Shown piece by piece: positions 56,023-63,950 of a stretch of 64,000 nt of DNA; within the stretch, counting starts at the first letter, position 1; each line of letters begins with the position of its first letter. The stretch lies in contig CAZPDT010000003.1 of assembly GCA_964585545.1 (NCBI GenBank), forward strand, positions 168,154-232,153, in the 5' to 3' direction. The notes below the pieces were generated by a model that ran no database searches, was not told the DNA's origin, and worked only from the letters and a program-made list of their open reading frames with translations. This DNA comes from Brumimicrobium sp964585545 (GTDB lineage: Bacteria; Bacteroidota; Bacteroidia; Flavobacteriales_D; Crocinitomicaceae). Position numbers and translations under genes: made by a program.

Positions 56023-57727
56023 ATATTTATTTTTTTTAATCCTGCTTATTCCTTGTATAAATATAAATGCGCAAGGCTTCGATGTCATAAAATTTACTGC
56101 TGAATACAACCTCCATGAAAATGGAAAGTTTGATGTTACAGAAAAGTATAAAGTTAATTTTGTAGCGTATAAACATGGTATTTACCGGACGCTTCCAACT
56201 TATTTTACATTTACAGATAGTCTGGGCAAGACATTTCGTACTTGGCTGGACATAAGCAATATTGAGGTCTCCAATCATCCTTTCTCTGTGAATAATATCT
56301 TCTCTAAACGCATAAATAAAAGTCTTAGAATTAAGATTGGGGACATTAATAAAACGGTAATTGGTCCTAAGTTTTACAAAATAAAATATAGCGTTGACAA
56401 TGGATTAATGTTTGATCAACACCAAGATTATTTCTACTGGAACATAAAAACTACTGAATGGAAAGCCGAATTTAAAGATATTGAATTTAGTATTCACTTG
56501 CCCAAAAATATACCTGATGATAGCGTTTCTTGCTATGTTTACTCGGGCACTACGGGAAATTCTCAACTTTCAAATACATTTGATTACCAATTTACAGATG
56601 GTGTTTTAACAGGAAAGTTAAAAAAGGGCGAAGTTTCAACAAGTAAGGACAATCTTACCGTTTTAATTAAGTTTCCAAAAGGCTACTTTCCAGAGACCAA
56701 TCCCTGGATTTCTTTTTTAAAAAATAACTTATGGATACCGATTATTCTTATACTGTTTTTATCATTTTTTATTCTTTGGTATGTTTATGGAAAGGACAGG
56801 AAAGTTATTAGTGGAATACAATATTACCCTCCAAAAGGTGTAAATCCAGCATTAGCAGGCTATTTAATCAATGATAAATTGAGCCATAACGACATCCTTA
56901 CCTTACTTCCCTATTTTGGCGCCAACGGACATATAAGCATTAAAGAGATTAAAGACTTGGAGAACCAAAAACAACCCGATTTATTAATTAAAAAGTTAAA
57001 GCCGTTACCAAAAGATGCAAAAAATTATGAGAAAACATTTTTTGACGGCTTATTCCGAGACCATAGTAAGCAAGTAAAAATGAGTCAACTCAAAAACAAG
57101 TTTTACCCGTTTTTATTGAAAACCAAGAGTTATTTATTAAAGGAAGGAATGGCTTATTACAACCAAAAATCGGAAAATATTAAATGGAAACTAGGGATTT
57201 GGATGGTTATATTCTTCCTTGCAGCTATTATTTTTACTTTTATTTGGTGGGGAGGTTTAGCAGGACTATGCATGTTCGGTACTGCTGTTGTTTTGTTTAT
57301 ACTGAACAGATATATGTCTAAAAAGAACAAGAAAGGAGATGCTGTATATTCGGAGTTAAAAGGCTTTAAAATGTTTATATCTACTGCTGAACAACACCGA
57401 TTAAAAATGTTATTAGAGAAAGATCCCTATTATTTCGAAAAGACCATGCCATACGCAATGGCTTTTGGTTTATTAGATAAGTGGGCAGAACGATTTTCCT
57501 CTTTAAAGTTTGAAAGTCCAACGTGGTACAGCAGTGTTCCTGGTGTTGCTTTTACTGCCGCAACTTTTACACATCAATTTTCTGGATCAATGAATACTTT
57601 TCAAAGTGTGGCAGTCAGTTCACCCGCGACGAGCAGTTCGGGCGGTAGTGGTTTTTCAGGTGGTGGATTTTCTGGCGGCGGCTTCTCCGGTGGCGGAGGC
57701 GGTGGCGGAGGTGGTGGAAGTTGGTAA
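56015..57727 (+). CDS. DUF2207 domain membrane protein with glycine-rich tail
   Basis: A 570-aa exported membrane protein. Signal peptide (ILLIPCININAQ), an extracytoplasmic DUF2207 domain (about 25-230), a membrane helix near 240-262 (IPIILILFLSFFILWYVYG), a cytosolic region, two more helices near 395-435, and a C-terminal GFSGGGFSGGGFSGGGGGGG tail ending GGSW. The Gly-rich tail is typical of DUF2207 partners of LemA. The pair may act in envelope remodelling, but this is family association, not proven. Confidence 0.9.
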   Translation: MNKYLFFLILLIPCININAQGFDVIKFTAEYNLHENGKFDVTEKYKVNFVAYKHGIYRTLPTYFTFTDSLGKTFRTWLDISNIEVSNHPFSVNNIFSKRINKSLRIKIGDINKTVIGPKFYKIKYSVDNGLMFDQHQDYFYWNIKTTEWKAEFKDIEFSIHLPKNIPDDSVSCYVYSGTTGNSQLSNTFDYQFTDGVLTGKLKKGEVSTSKDNLTVLIKFPKGYFPETNPWISFLKNNLWIPIILILFLSFFILWYVYGKDRKVISGIQYYPPKGVNPALAGYLINDKLSHNDILTLLPYFGANGHISIKEIKDLENQKQPDLLIKKLKPLPKDAKNYEKTFFDGLFRDHSKQVKMSQLKNKFYPFLLKTKSYLLKEGMAYYNQKSENIKWKLGIWMVIFFLAAIIFTFIWWGGLAGLCMFGTAVVLFILNRYMSKKNKKGDAVYSELKGFKMFISTAEQHRLKMLLEKDPYYFEKTMPYAMAFGLLDKWAERFSSLKFESPTWYSSVPGVAFTAATFTHQFSGSMNTFQSVAVSSPATSSSGGSGFSGGGFSGGGFSGGGGGGGGGGSW

Positions 57728-57815
57728 TCTACTTCTTCCAAAAAAAATCAATAAAAGAATTTACCCGAATTATTAACTCCATTGGTCATTGAACGCGCAA
57801 GCTGTATTCATACCT

Positions 57816-58424
57816 TTAATCTATTATTGTTCTAAAAGTTAAATTCATCCTCATGCTTTTTATCTTTTTACTTTTTGGTAATGAATGCAACCAGAACTTT
57901 TGCGTGACTCCTTTCATTAACAACAAACTGCCATTCTCTAAAAATATCATTTTCTTTTCTTTTGAATTTTTATGCTTAAAAACAAACTTTCTTTCAGCTC
58001 CTAAACTCACTGAAGCTATTGCTCCATTTTTCTCAAGTTCAGACTCATCATCACTGTGCCAGCCCATTCCTTCTTCTCCACTCTGGTATAAATTCAATAA
58101 ACATGAGTTAAACGTTTCCCCAGATTCTTGTTCAATAAGTTGTTTTATATTTAAAAGCTCAGGAATCCATGGTAAAGCTACTTTGTCCGAATTGGAATAG
58201 GAATATTGATAAGGTTTATTTCCATACCAAGCCACCTTTCGTTTTGTAGTGATTTTCTTGCCAAATAGAACAACTTTGTCTTGTTCCCATTCAACATGTT
58301 TCAACAAACAATCAAAATAATGTTTGGATGCTTTATCACTAAAAATTCTCCCATAATAGTTAACCACTCCATCGTTTGGTAAAATATTGGTGGTTTTATC
58401 AAATGTTTGATGAAATAAATCCAT
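57816..58424 (-). CDS. alkB: AlkB-like 2-oxoglutarate/Fe(II) dioxygenase
   Basis: A 202-aa DNA/RNA demethylase-type dioxygenase. The iron facial triad is visible as WHSDDE (His-x-Asp) and a later His in QKFWLHSLPK; the 2-oxoglutarate-binding Arg fits SMRMNLTFR. LLNLYQSGEEGMGWH is the family's conserved turn. It would reverse alkyl damage oxidatively. It is the last gene of a three-gene operon with DUF488 and MGMT. Confidence 0.9.
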   Translation of the reverse strand: MDLFHQTFDKTTNILPNDGVVNYYGRIFSDKASKHYFDCLLKHVEWEQDKVVLFGKKITTKRKVAWYGNKPYQYSYSNSDKVALPWIPELLNIKQLIEQESGETFNSCLLNLYQSGEEGMGWHSDDESELEKNGAIASVSLGAERKFVFKHKNSKEKKMIFLENGSLLLMKGVTQKFWLHSLPKSKKIKSMRMNLTFRTIID

Positions 58425-58435
58425 TTAGCCCATTT

Positions 58436-59074
58436 TTAACTTGAAATTTTCATTGCCTCCCATGCCAATATTTCCTTCTTACGTTGAATGCCCCATTTGT
58501 ATCCACCCAATTTCCCCGACTTTTGAACCACACGATGACAAGGGATAATATAAGCAATGGGATTGTTGCCAATGGCAGTACCAACAGCTCTTGAGGAATT
58601 TGGTTTCCCGATACATTGTGCAATTTCTCCATAGGTAGACAACTCACCAAAAGGAATGTTTAGCAGTTCATTCCAAACCTGAAATTGAAAGGAGGTTCCT
58701 TTTAAATAAAGAGGGATGGTTTGAATATTATTCTGAACTTCCCCAGTAAAAAATACATTAATTTGGGACTGCCAATAACCCGATTGCTCAATAAATTCAG
58801 AGAAAGGGAAATACGCATTAAGTCTTTGGATGGCCTTCGACTTTGATTTATAGAAGTCTAAATAGTACACCCCTTTAGAAGTAGATGCGACAAGCAGTTC
58901 ACCAAATTGACTCTTCATCAACTCATAATAGATTGATTTTGGTTGTTTGGAAACATCCCATCGTTCCAACTTTACAAAATCGCTTGGTAAATGGTGGCAA
59001 ACACTATTTTCATTTTGAGTTTTCTGATTGAATAATGATAAACTTTTTTGTTTTTTTATCGATTTGCTCTTCAT
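58436..59074 (-). CDS. Methylated-DNA-[protein]-cysteine S-methyltransferase (Ada C-terminal-like)
   Basis: A 212-aa suicide methyltransferase removing O6-alkylguanine. Active site IPCHRVV with the Cys near residue 182, and VGTAIGNNPIAY, GELSTYGEIA and NSSRAV as in MGMT/Ogt. An N-terminal ribonuclease-like subdomain (GVYYLDFYKSKSKAIQRL) precedes it. The region before residue ~50 is polar and shorter than in Ada, with no AraC or Cys-zinc domain. The gene starts at the ATG at 59074 (a TTG at 59092 is an alternative). AlkB follows 11 bases later. Confidence 0.9.
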   Translation of the reverse strand: MKSKSIKKQKSLSLFNQKTQNENSVCHHLPSDFVKLERWDVSKQPKSIYYELMKSQFGELLVASTSKGVYYLDFYKSKSKAIQRLNAYFPFSEFIEQSGYWQSQINVFFTGEVQNNIQTIPLYLKGTSFQFQVWNELLNIPFGELSTYGEIAQCIGKPNSSRAVGTAIGNNPIAYIIPCHRVVQKSGKLGGYKWGIQRKKEILAWEAMKISS

Positions 59075-59109
59075 TCTATCGCTTATTTTCAAATATCTTT
59101 AAAAAGATA

Positions 59110-59469
59110 TCATTCACCCGACTGCAACAACCATTTCTTTAATACCACTGCTTGATTGTGTTCCTTGTCTTTTGCTCCAAAGAGGAGTGTTACTTTACTT
59201 TTATTTTTTACAATCTCCAGTAATTTTTCTGAAGATGTATTGTTTTCATTTATTTCAGTCCAATATTTTTCTGAAAACTTCTCCCACTTTTCTACTTCAT
59301 GTCCATACCATTTTCTTAGTTCATTGGTCGGTGCTATCTCTTTTAACCACAAATCCAGATGGGCATCTTCTTTTTTTACACCTCTAGGCCAAAGCCGATC
59401 CACCAAAATTCTGTATCCATCTGCTTTCGCATAATCTTCATAAACTCTTTTTATAACTATCTCTGACAT
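59110..59469 (-). CDS. DUF488 family protein
   Basis: A 119-aa protein of the DUF488 family (KRVYEDYAKADGYRILVDRL, WPRGVKKEDAHLDLWLKEIA, WYGHEVEKWEKFSEKYW, TLLFGAKDKEHNQAVVLKKW). The function is not established, though DUF488 genes are often found beside DNA-modifying or repair genes. It is the first gene in the operon with MGMT and AlkB; the gap to MGMT is 35 bases. No catalytic residues are assigned. Confidence 0.87.
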   Translation of the reverse strand: MSEIVIKRVYEDYAKADGYRILVDRLWPRGVKKEDAHLDLWLKEIAPTNELRKWYGHEVEKWEKFSEKYWTEINENNTSSEKLLEIVKNKSKVTLLFGAKDKEHNQAVVLKKWLLQSGE

Positions 59470-59644
59470 GGATTTAACATTAAAATTAAACAGTATATTC
59501 CCTGAAATCTAAAGGTAAAAAATATCCACAAGAAAAAAGAGCTGTTGGCGAATAAATACTTCAAGTTCTCGCATTTGGAAGGACTGTAGAAGATATATAA
59601 ATTATTGATGTCTATGTTGCGGATGTTTATAAATAAAGGCCCAG

Positions 59645-59714
59645 CAGTGCAAGTGTAGGGCAGCGGGGTGTATATGAATGAAAGTATAACAGTGCAAGTG
59701 TAGGGCGAGCGGGG
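59645..59714 (+). repeat. Two 24-25-bp direct repeats
   Basis: CAGTGCAAGTGTAGGGC is followed by AGCGGGG at 59645-59668 and, with one extra G, by GAGCGGGG at 59690-59714. The start-to-start distance is 45 bases. There is no gene; it lies between the DUF488 promoter region and the lipoprotein gene. Confidence 0.8.
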
Positions 59715-59720
59715 AAAACT

Positions 59721-60398
59721 TTAATAAGGAATGAGTAATGGAAAGTTATTTTGATTTTTATATAGTCCAACACGAACGCCAACAATTGAATCATTTTTCA
59801 TTAAAAAAGAAACCACATAGTTATCTTCATAAAAGTAAATAAAATTTGACTTCTCCTTTTTAAAGTCTTTTCCAAACTTTTTAATTAAATCATTTTTAGT
59901 TTGACCTATTTCAACCAAATCAATAAAAGGGTTGTATTTATTAGAAAGAAAAGTAAATTCGATTAATTCCTCATCACTATTGTTGTAATCCCAATTTTTC
60001 TTATTTTGTACTTTAACAATAGCTTTAGCAATGTATGGGAAAAGTGGTTTTGTGTCCTCTTCTTTTTCTATAAAAGAATAAAACCCATAGAAATAGTCTT
60101 CATTTAAGTGTTCAAAAAAACTCGATGCTTTTTTTGATAAAACACCCGATGTGTAATAATTATCATCAAAAAAGGTTTTTTTGATAGATTTAAGTTTTAT
60201 ATCTGATAATTTAATTTGTTTTATACTTGGTAAAGATGAATTATTAATCTTTACCTCTTTAAGAAAGGTATCGATTTCTTTATTAGAACCAAGAGATGGG
60301 GTCAATTCATTTTTTCTATTTGAATCTAACTTATCAATTGTACAAGATCCAGATGTCCATATAATAAGTAAAGAAAATAATATCTGTTCTAATTTCAT
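59721..60398 (-). CDS. Uncharacterised lipoprotein, possible orphan immunity gene
   Basis: A 225-aa exported lipoprotein (MKLEQILFSLLIIWTSGSC). Mature part is rich in Lys, Asn and Phe (KAIVKVQNKKNWDYNNSDEEL), with a C-terminal region VVSFLMKNDSIVGVRVGLYK. No family recognised. It lies 22 bases after a truncated copy of the RHS gene start (60421-60591), so it may be the remnant partner of a lost RHS toxin tip. This is based on position only. Confidence 0.65.
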   Translation of the reverse strand: MKLEQILFSLLIIWTSGSCTIDKLDSNRKNELTPSLGSNKEIDTFLKEVKINNSSLPSIKQIKLSDIKLKSIKKTFFDDNYYTSGVLSKKASSFFEHLNEDYFYGFYSFIEKEEDTKPLFPYIAKAIVKVQNKKNWDYNNSDEELIEFTFLSNKYNPFIDLVEIGQTKNDLIKKFGKDFKKEKSNFIYFYEDNYVVSFLMKNDSIVGVRVGLYKNQNNFPLLIPY

Positions 60399-60420
60399 GA
60401 TTAACGACCTTTACTTTCGC

Positions 60421-60591
60421 TGGTTTCCTTGTGCATCGAGTATATAATATGTGCTCTTCTCTAGCATTTGCGTTTGGTTGTTGTAAAATACCTATCTCCT
60501 TAAAAAAGATATTTTAAAAATACATATTTTTTATCAACATAGCAACTCTCTCTGCATACAAAAGGTCATTTGTCGAAAATAATAACGAGAC
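60421..60591 (-). repeat. Duplicated RHS gene start (truncated copy)
   Basis: The minus strand reads the same leader and codons VFYNNQTQMLEKSTYYILDA QGNQ as 63674-63827, then ends in RK and a stop. The two copies are nearly identical apart from a 17-base insertion (GCAACTCTCTCTGCATA) in this one. Both have an in-frame TAG just before VFYNN, so both lack the upstream RHS part. Confidence 0.9.
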
Positions 60592-60597
60592 CCCCTG

Positions 60598-60623
60598 CTA
60601 CCGCGAGATTGCATCTCGTGGTC
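60598..60623 (+). repeat. REP hairpin, left copy
   Basis: A 26-bp palindromic unit containing CCGCGAGATTGCATCTCGTG. It is the exact reverse complement of 61347-61372. The sequence folds on itself through GAGAT/ATCTC. It lies 41 bases from the RAYT gene end. Confidence 0.92.
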
Positions 60624-60664
60624 GTCTGAATTCCAACCTTTAGGCTTATAAAAATACAAAACTT

Positions 60665-61221
60665 TTACAATCCAATCACTACTACTCCATCTAAAGTACC
60701 TTTTTCACCGCTGTAATCAACTGCACTACTATAAGGATAGTCTTCAGGCCTAAAAACAATGCCTTGCTCAACAGGATTGTTGTGAATGTACCGAATTTTT
60801 TGACTAATCCCTTATGGCTCCATAATTCAATAGGTTTATTATCTTGTCGCCAGAATTGGTTGTTTAAAACATTTGTATTCTTCGCTCCGTTTTTCTTAAA
60901 AACACTTAGCAAATTTTCTTTCCTACTTTCTCGTTGATTTTCCTCTATTGCTTTAACAACAGCTTTACTAGTATGTCTTTTAAAACTTCCTAATAATAAT
61001 CCTGGCGCAATCCCTTTTACACTTCGAAAAACTAAATGTACATGATTGGTCATAATGCACCAAGCATATATTTCCATGCCTTTTTCTTTTTGACAAAAGT
61101 GTAAACTGTCTATCAATATGTCTTTATATTCATTTCGTGTAAATACATCTAACCATTCAACAACGGAAAAACTTACAAAATAGGGCGCTTTAGGATTATG
61201 AAATCTATAATTTCTACTCAT
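60665..61221 (-). pseudogene. REP-associated tyrosine transposase (RAYT/Y1_Tnp), frameshifted
   Basis: The start MSRNYRFHNPKAPYFVSFSV is followed by the family's metal-binding HVHLVF in IMTNHVHLVFRSVKG and the catalytic-Tyr region. The ORF runs on out of frame after ELWSHKGLVKKF. In the next frame the reading KIRYIHNNPVEQGIVFRPED YPYSSAVDY and the end GVVVIGL are recovered, so a single base change in the A6 tract near 60801-60806 broke the gene. The corrected product is about 185 residues. REP hairpins lie on both sides. Confidence 0.85.
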
Positions 61222-61346
61222 TTGATTTAGATTAATTAGATTAATCTTATTTAAGTTAAATAAAATTATCCGTTTTCAAAGAAGGAAAAATAGATTATTC
61301 TGTAATTGATACGTTTTTTTTAGGAGATTGATGTATGGAGACCCCA

Positions 61347-61372
61347 GACCACGAGATGCAATCTCGCGGTAG
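61347..61372 (-). repeat. REP hairpin, right copy
   Basis: Reads ACCACGAGATGCAATCTCG CGGT in the centre of the + strand and is the exact reverse complement of 60598-60623. Outer bases CCCCAG and CTGGGG extend the stem. It faces the left copy across the RAYT gene. Confidence 0.92.
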
Positions 61373-61506
61373 CTGGGGGGGTAAAAAGGAAAAAGAGAGA
61401 AAAAGGACGGAACACCAAGAACCACAAGGGTTTAAGGGTAAAACCGTAATTGTGGAAAACTTTTTTGGATTAAAGGGGCAGGAAAGAGAAAAAACGGACG
61501 GGAAAG

Positions 61507-61540
61507 AGCAGAAAAAAGCCTTGCAGAGATGCAAGGCTTT
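61507..61540 (-). terminator. Intrinsic terminator of the RHS/immunity operon
   Basis: Minus strand AAAGCCTTGCA and TGCAAGGCTTT form an 11-bp stem with a short loop, followed by T's. It starts about 22 bases after the stop codon at 61562. Confidence 0.85.
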
Positions 61541-61561
61541 AATTCAATAATTTTTTTAGTT

Positions 61562-61837
61562 CTATCCTTTTAGAAATAAATAACCAATGATTACAATCAA
61601 AACAATACTTGCCGTCTGAATAAACAATTTAGCTTTTAAACTGAAATCTGACTTTCTAAGAAAATAGTCAATCACTAATAACAGGATGCCTAAAATCGGT
61701 AGAATAAAAACAAGGTAAGTAGGATAAGCACCTTTTAACATTTCGACAAAAATCCATCCACTCCAAACTAAAAACAGCATTGCTCCAATTGACAAAGGCG
61801 AATAATAAAATTTCATCTTTTGACTATTCATTTTCAT
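61562..61837 (-). CDS. Small membrane protein, candidate immunity protein for the RHS tip
   Basis: A 91-aa protein with three hydrophobic stretches: SIGAMLFLVWSGWIFVEML, LVFILPILGILLLVIDYFL and ASIVLIVIIGYLFLKG. Its ATG overlaps the stop of the RHS gene by 4 bases, so it is translated from the same message. Position directly behind an RHS C-terminal domain is the classical place for immunity genes. No family recognised, so the immunity role is inferred from position. Confidence 0.65.
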   Translation of the reverse strand: MKMNSQKMKFYYSPLSIGAMLFLVWSGWIFVEMLKGAYPTYLVFILPILGILLLVIDYFLRKSDFSLKAKLFIQTASIVLIVIIGYLFLKG

Positions 61838-63720
61838 TCTTTCTCTGGTGTATTTTTAACATCAGAAAAATTAACTTTTCCTGCTTTCTTAGTTCCTTCC
61901 TGTTCTGTATTACTATCTCCACTGTAATCATATTCAAATTCTCCACTACCAAATAATGACCAAGGAGTTTGACCTGCTTCAATAGGATTTTGATTGAAAA
62001 TCAAATTACTCTCGTTTTTCCCGTCAGTAACATCCGTTACAAATATCTCATAAGCAGGAAATCCATCTGCGATACCTTTTACAGCATATCCATAAGAACC
62101 ATCTTCATTCGGTGTAATTGTAACCGAAATGTCAGCATTAATTGCTGGAGCTCCTGATACTAACTTATTTTTAGCATCTACTTTAAAGTAAAAAGTAATC
62201 GCTTTCGAGTTCTCATCAAATCCTTTCGTATTCCTAATTGTACCTGCTTTACCTGAACTTGATGTCTCTTTAACATTTCCTTTACTATCCAGTCCTGTTG
62301 TACCACTTGCTTTGTTATTCAAAGCAAACGCTTTTCCTAAATCAAAATCAACACTTACTTTTTGTTCTGTACGATATGCAGTAGAATTAACGTCATAATA
62401 CTTCCGATTATCTCCTTTAAAAGATGAAGATGTTCCAAAAGGATTAGGGTTGTCAAGTTTAGGTTGAGGAATAAAAGTTCTAAATGTTACTATGTATTTT
62501 TCAAGTCCTTCTAAATCAACTGCTCTAATAACATCATTTTCAGCAAAAGCATAAGGTGTACTGTAAGGATAATACTGTGCTAATGGGTCAACACTTAAAA
62601 AACGTCCTAATCTTGGGTCATAAATCCTAAAGGTAAAAGTTAAGCTATTCCCACTTCCTTTTATCTCATCATCCTTTTCAACTCCGTTAAACCCGTATCG
62701 GTACCCGCCACTCACAACATCTCCACCTTCAATAATCGTATCTGTAGCCTCGGTAGAGAGTTCAATGTTATCCAAATAATAAATACCCTTTTGACGAATT
62801 TGGATGCAAATTTCGCTGGAATTGGCTGTGTAGGTGAAAGTGTTGGTGCCGTCATTATACATTTTGTATACGCTATATTGACCGCTAGCAGTAGCCGTAT
62901 TCCATACCACAACATTAACCACAGAAGGAGTTTTAAAAGACATCGCTCCCGCAGATTGGGGGTTTGTTGCATTGGTTTCTGAAACGGGTGTGCTAAGACT
63001 ATCTGTTGCCGCTTGTTGCGTTGAAGACGAACCCCAAGCTATTGGTCCACCTGGCACCAAACCTCCGTTGCGTTTTAAATCTATAGAAATCGTATACGTT
63101 TTTCCTGATTCAACATCAAAACCCTGTCTTGTTCCTGCTGAACCTTTGTTAGAGTTAACTTTTAACCATTGGGAGCCTGAAGTTGTATGAAGTGATAGTT
63201 CTGAAGATGACAAATGAATCCAATCGTCAATTGAAACAATATCTGTTCCATTATATACAATTGGTGGGTTTTCAAAATCACCTTGATAAATATATGAAGT
63301 ATAGTCAATAATTGTTGTATCGGGTGGCAATGGTACCATCTCCTGCTCTATCGTTCTTCCATCCAACTGCACGCCAAATGGTGAGTAATCAAACACGTTA
63401 GAAATTCCAACTTCATAACCATCAACGGTATTGCTGTCCTCACTCAGTGGATACACAATATCATTAATAACCGTAAGCACATTGCCCAAATGGTTGGAGA
63501 GTTCGTAGTTGCGATTGCCTAAAATACCGTAAGAAGGTAAGGGCGATGGCTCTATCATATTAATTTGATCTTTGACCGTACCCAAACGAGAAGAACCGTA
63601 AATATTGCGCTCTGCAAGGTAGTAGGTAACATCAAGATTTGTACTGTCTACCTCGTGTTCATACATAGAAAGTTGGTTTCCTTGTGCATCGAGTATATAA
63701 TATGTGCTCTTCTCTAGCAT
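61834..63720 (-). CDS. RHS repeat-associated core C-terminal protein with variable tip domain
   Basis: A 628-aa product that begins MLEKSTYYILDAQGNQLSMY and carries the RHS pieces YELSNHLGNVLTVINDI, a carbohydrate-binding-like section, and the RHS core boundary YDPRLGRFLSVDPLAQYYPY, then NDVIRAVDLEGLEKYI. Downstream of the core lies a ~225-residue tip starting FRTFIPQPKLDNPN and containing SSFKGDNRKYYDV, which resembles DUF3238. The gene is a truncated RHS: an in-frame TAG lies 10 codons before the first Met, with VFYNNQTQ directly upstream. No signal peptide. The tip may be a toxin, but no catalytic motif was recognised. Confidence 0.8.
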   Translation of the reverse strand: MLEKSTYYILDAQGNQLSMYEHEVDSTNLDVTYYLAERNIYGSSRLGTVKDQINMIEPSPLPSYGILGNRNYELSNHLGNVLTVINDIVYPLSEDSNTVDGYEVGISNVFDYSPFGVQLDGRTIEQEMVPLPPDTTIIDYTSYIYQGDFENPPIVYNGTDIVSIDDWIHLSSSELSLHTTSGSQWLKVNSNKGSAGTRQGFDVESGKTYTISIDLKRNGGLVPGGPIAWGSSSTQQAATDSLSTPVSETNATNPQSAGAMSFKTPSVVNVVVWNTATASGQYSVYKMYNDGTNTFTYTANSSEICIQIRQKGIYYLDNIELSTEATDTIIEGGDVVSGGYRYGFNGVEKDDEIKGSGNSLTFTFRIYDPRLGRFLSVDPLAQYYPYSTPYAFAENDVIRAVDLEGLEKYIVTFRTFIPQPKLDNPNPFGTSSSFKGDNRKYYDVNSTAYRTEQKVSVDFDLGKAFALNNKASGTTGLDSKGNVKETSSSGKAGTIRNTKGFDENSKAITFYFKVDAKNKLVSGAPAINADISVTITPNEDGSYGYAVKGIADGFPAYEIFVTDVTDGKNESNLIFNQNPIEAGQTPWSLFGSGEFEYDYSGDSNTEQEGTKKAGKVNFSDVKNTPEKE

Positions 63721-63827
63721 TTGCGTTTGGTTGTTGTAAAATACCTATCTCCATAAAAATGATATTTTAAAAATACATATTTTTTATCAACATACAAAAG
63801 GTCATTTGTCGAAAATAATAACAAGAC
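63674..63827 (-). repeat. RHS gene start, copy upstream of the intact ORF
   Basis: The partner of 60421-60591. It covers the first 16 codons of the RHS ORF plus about 107 bases upstream, ending AAAAGGTCATTTGTCGAAAA TAATAAC. The copies differ by a 17-base indel and a few substitutions. Confidence 0.9.
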
Positions 63828-63904
63828 ACACTTTTTTGTATAGTACCCTGCGTAGTGTTTAAATTCATTTTGATCCCCCCAAGAAGTGTATACGTCATAA
63901 AATC

Positions 63905-63946
63905 ACAAAAAAAATCCTGACATTCACAAGGAATATCAGGATTTAA
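63905..63946 (-). terminator. Intrinsic terminator of the rRNA operon
   Basis: Minus strand AAATCCTGATATTC and GAATGTCAGGATTT form a stem, followed by a run of T. It lies directly downstream of the 5S rRNA 3' end. Confidence 0.85.
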
Positions 63947-63950
63947 AAAA

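Larger units (their letters stand above)
61222..61561. other. Intergenic region with REP hairpin and RHS-operon terminator
   Basis: About 340 bases between the RAYT and the immunity-candidate gene. It holds the right REP copy (61347-61372) inside a longer CCCCAG...CTGGGG stem and the terminator at 61507-61540. The 71-aa ORF at 61335 is not called because it runs through the REP and low-complexity purines. Confidence 0.65.

Noticed and set aside
61335..61550. 71-aa plus-strand ORF opposite the RHS operon end
   Set aside because: It covers a REP hairpin and the terminator stem and is of purine-biased low complexity.
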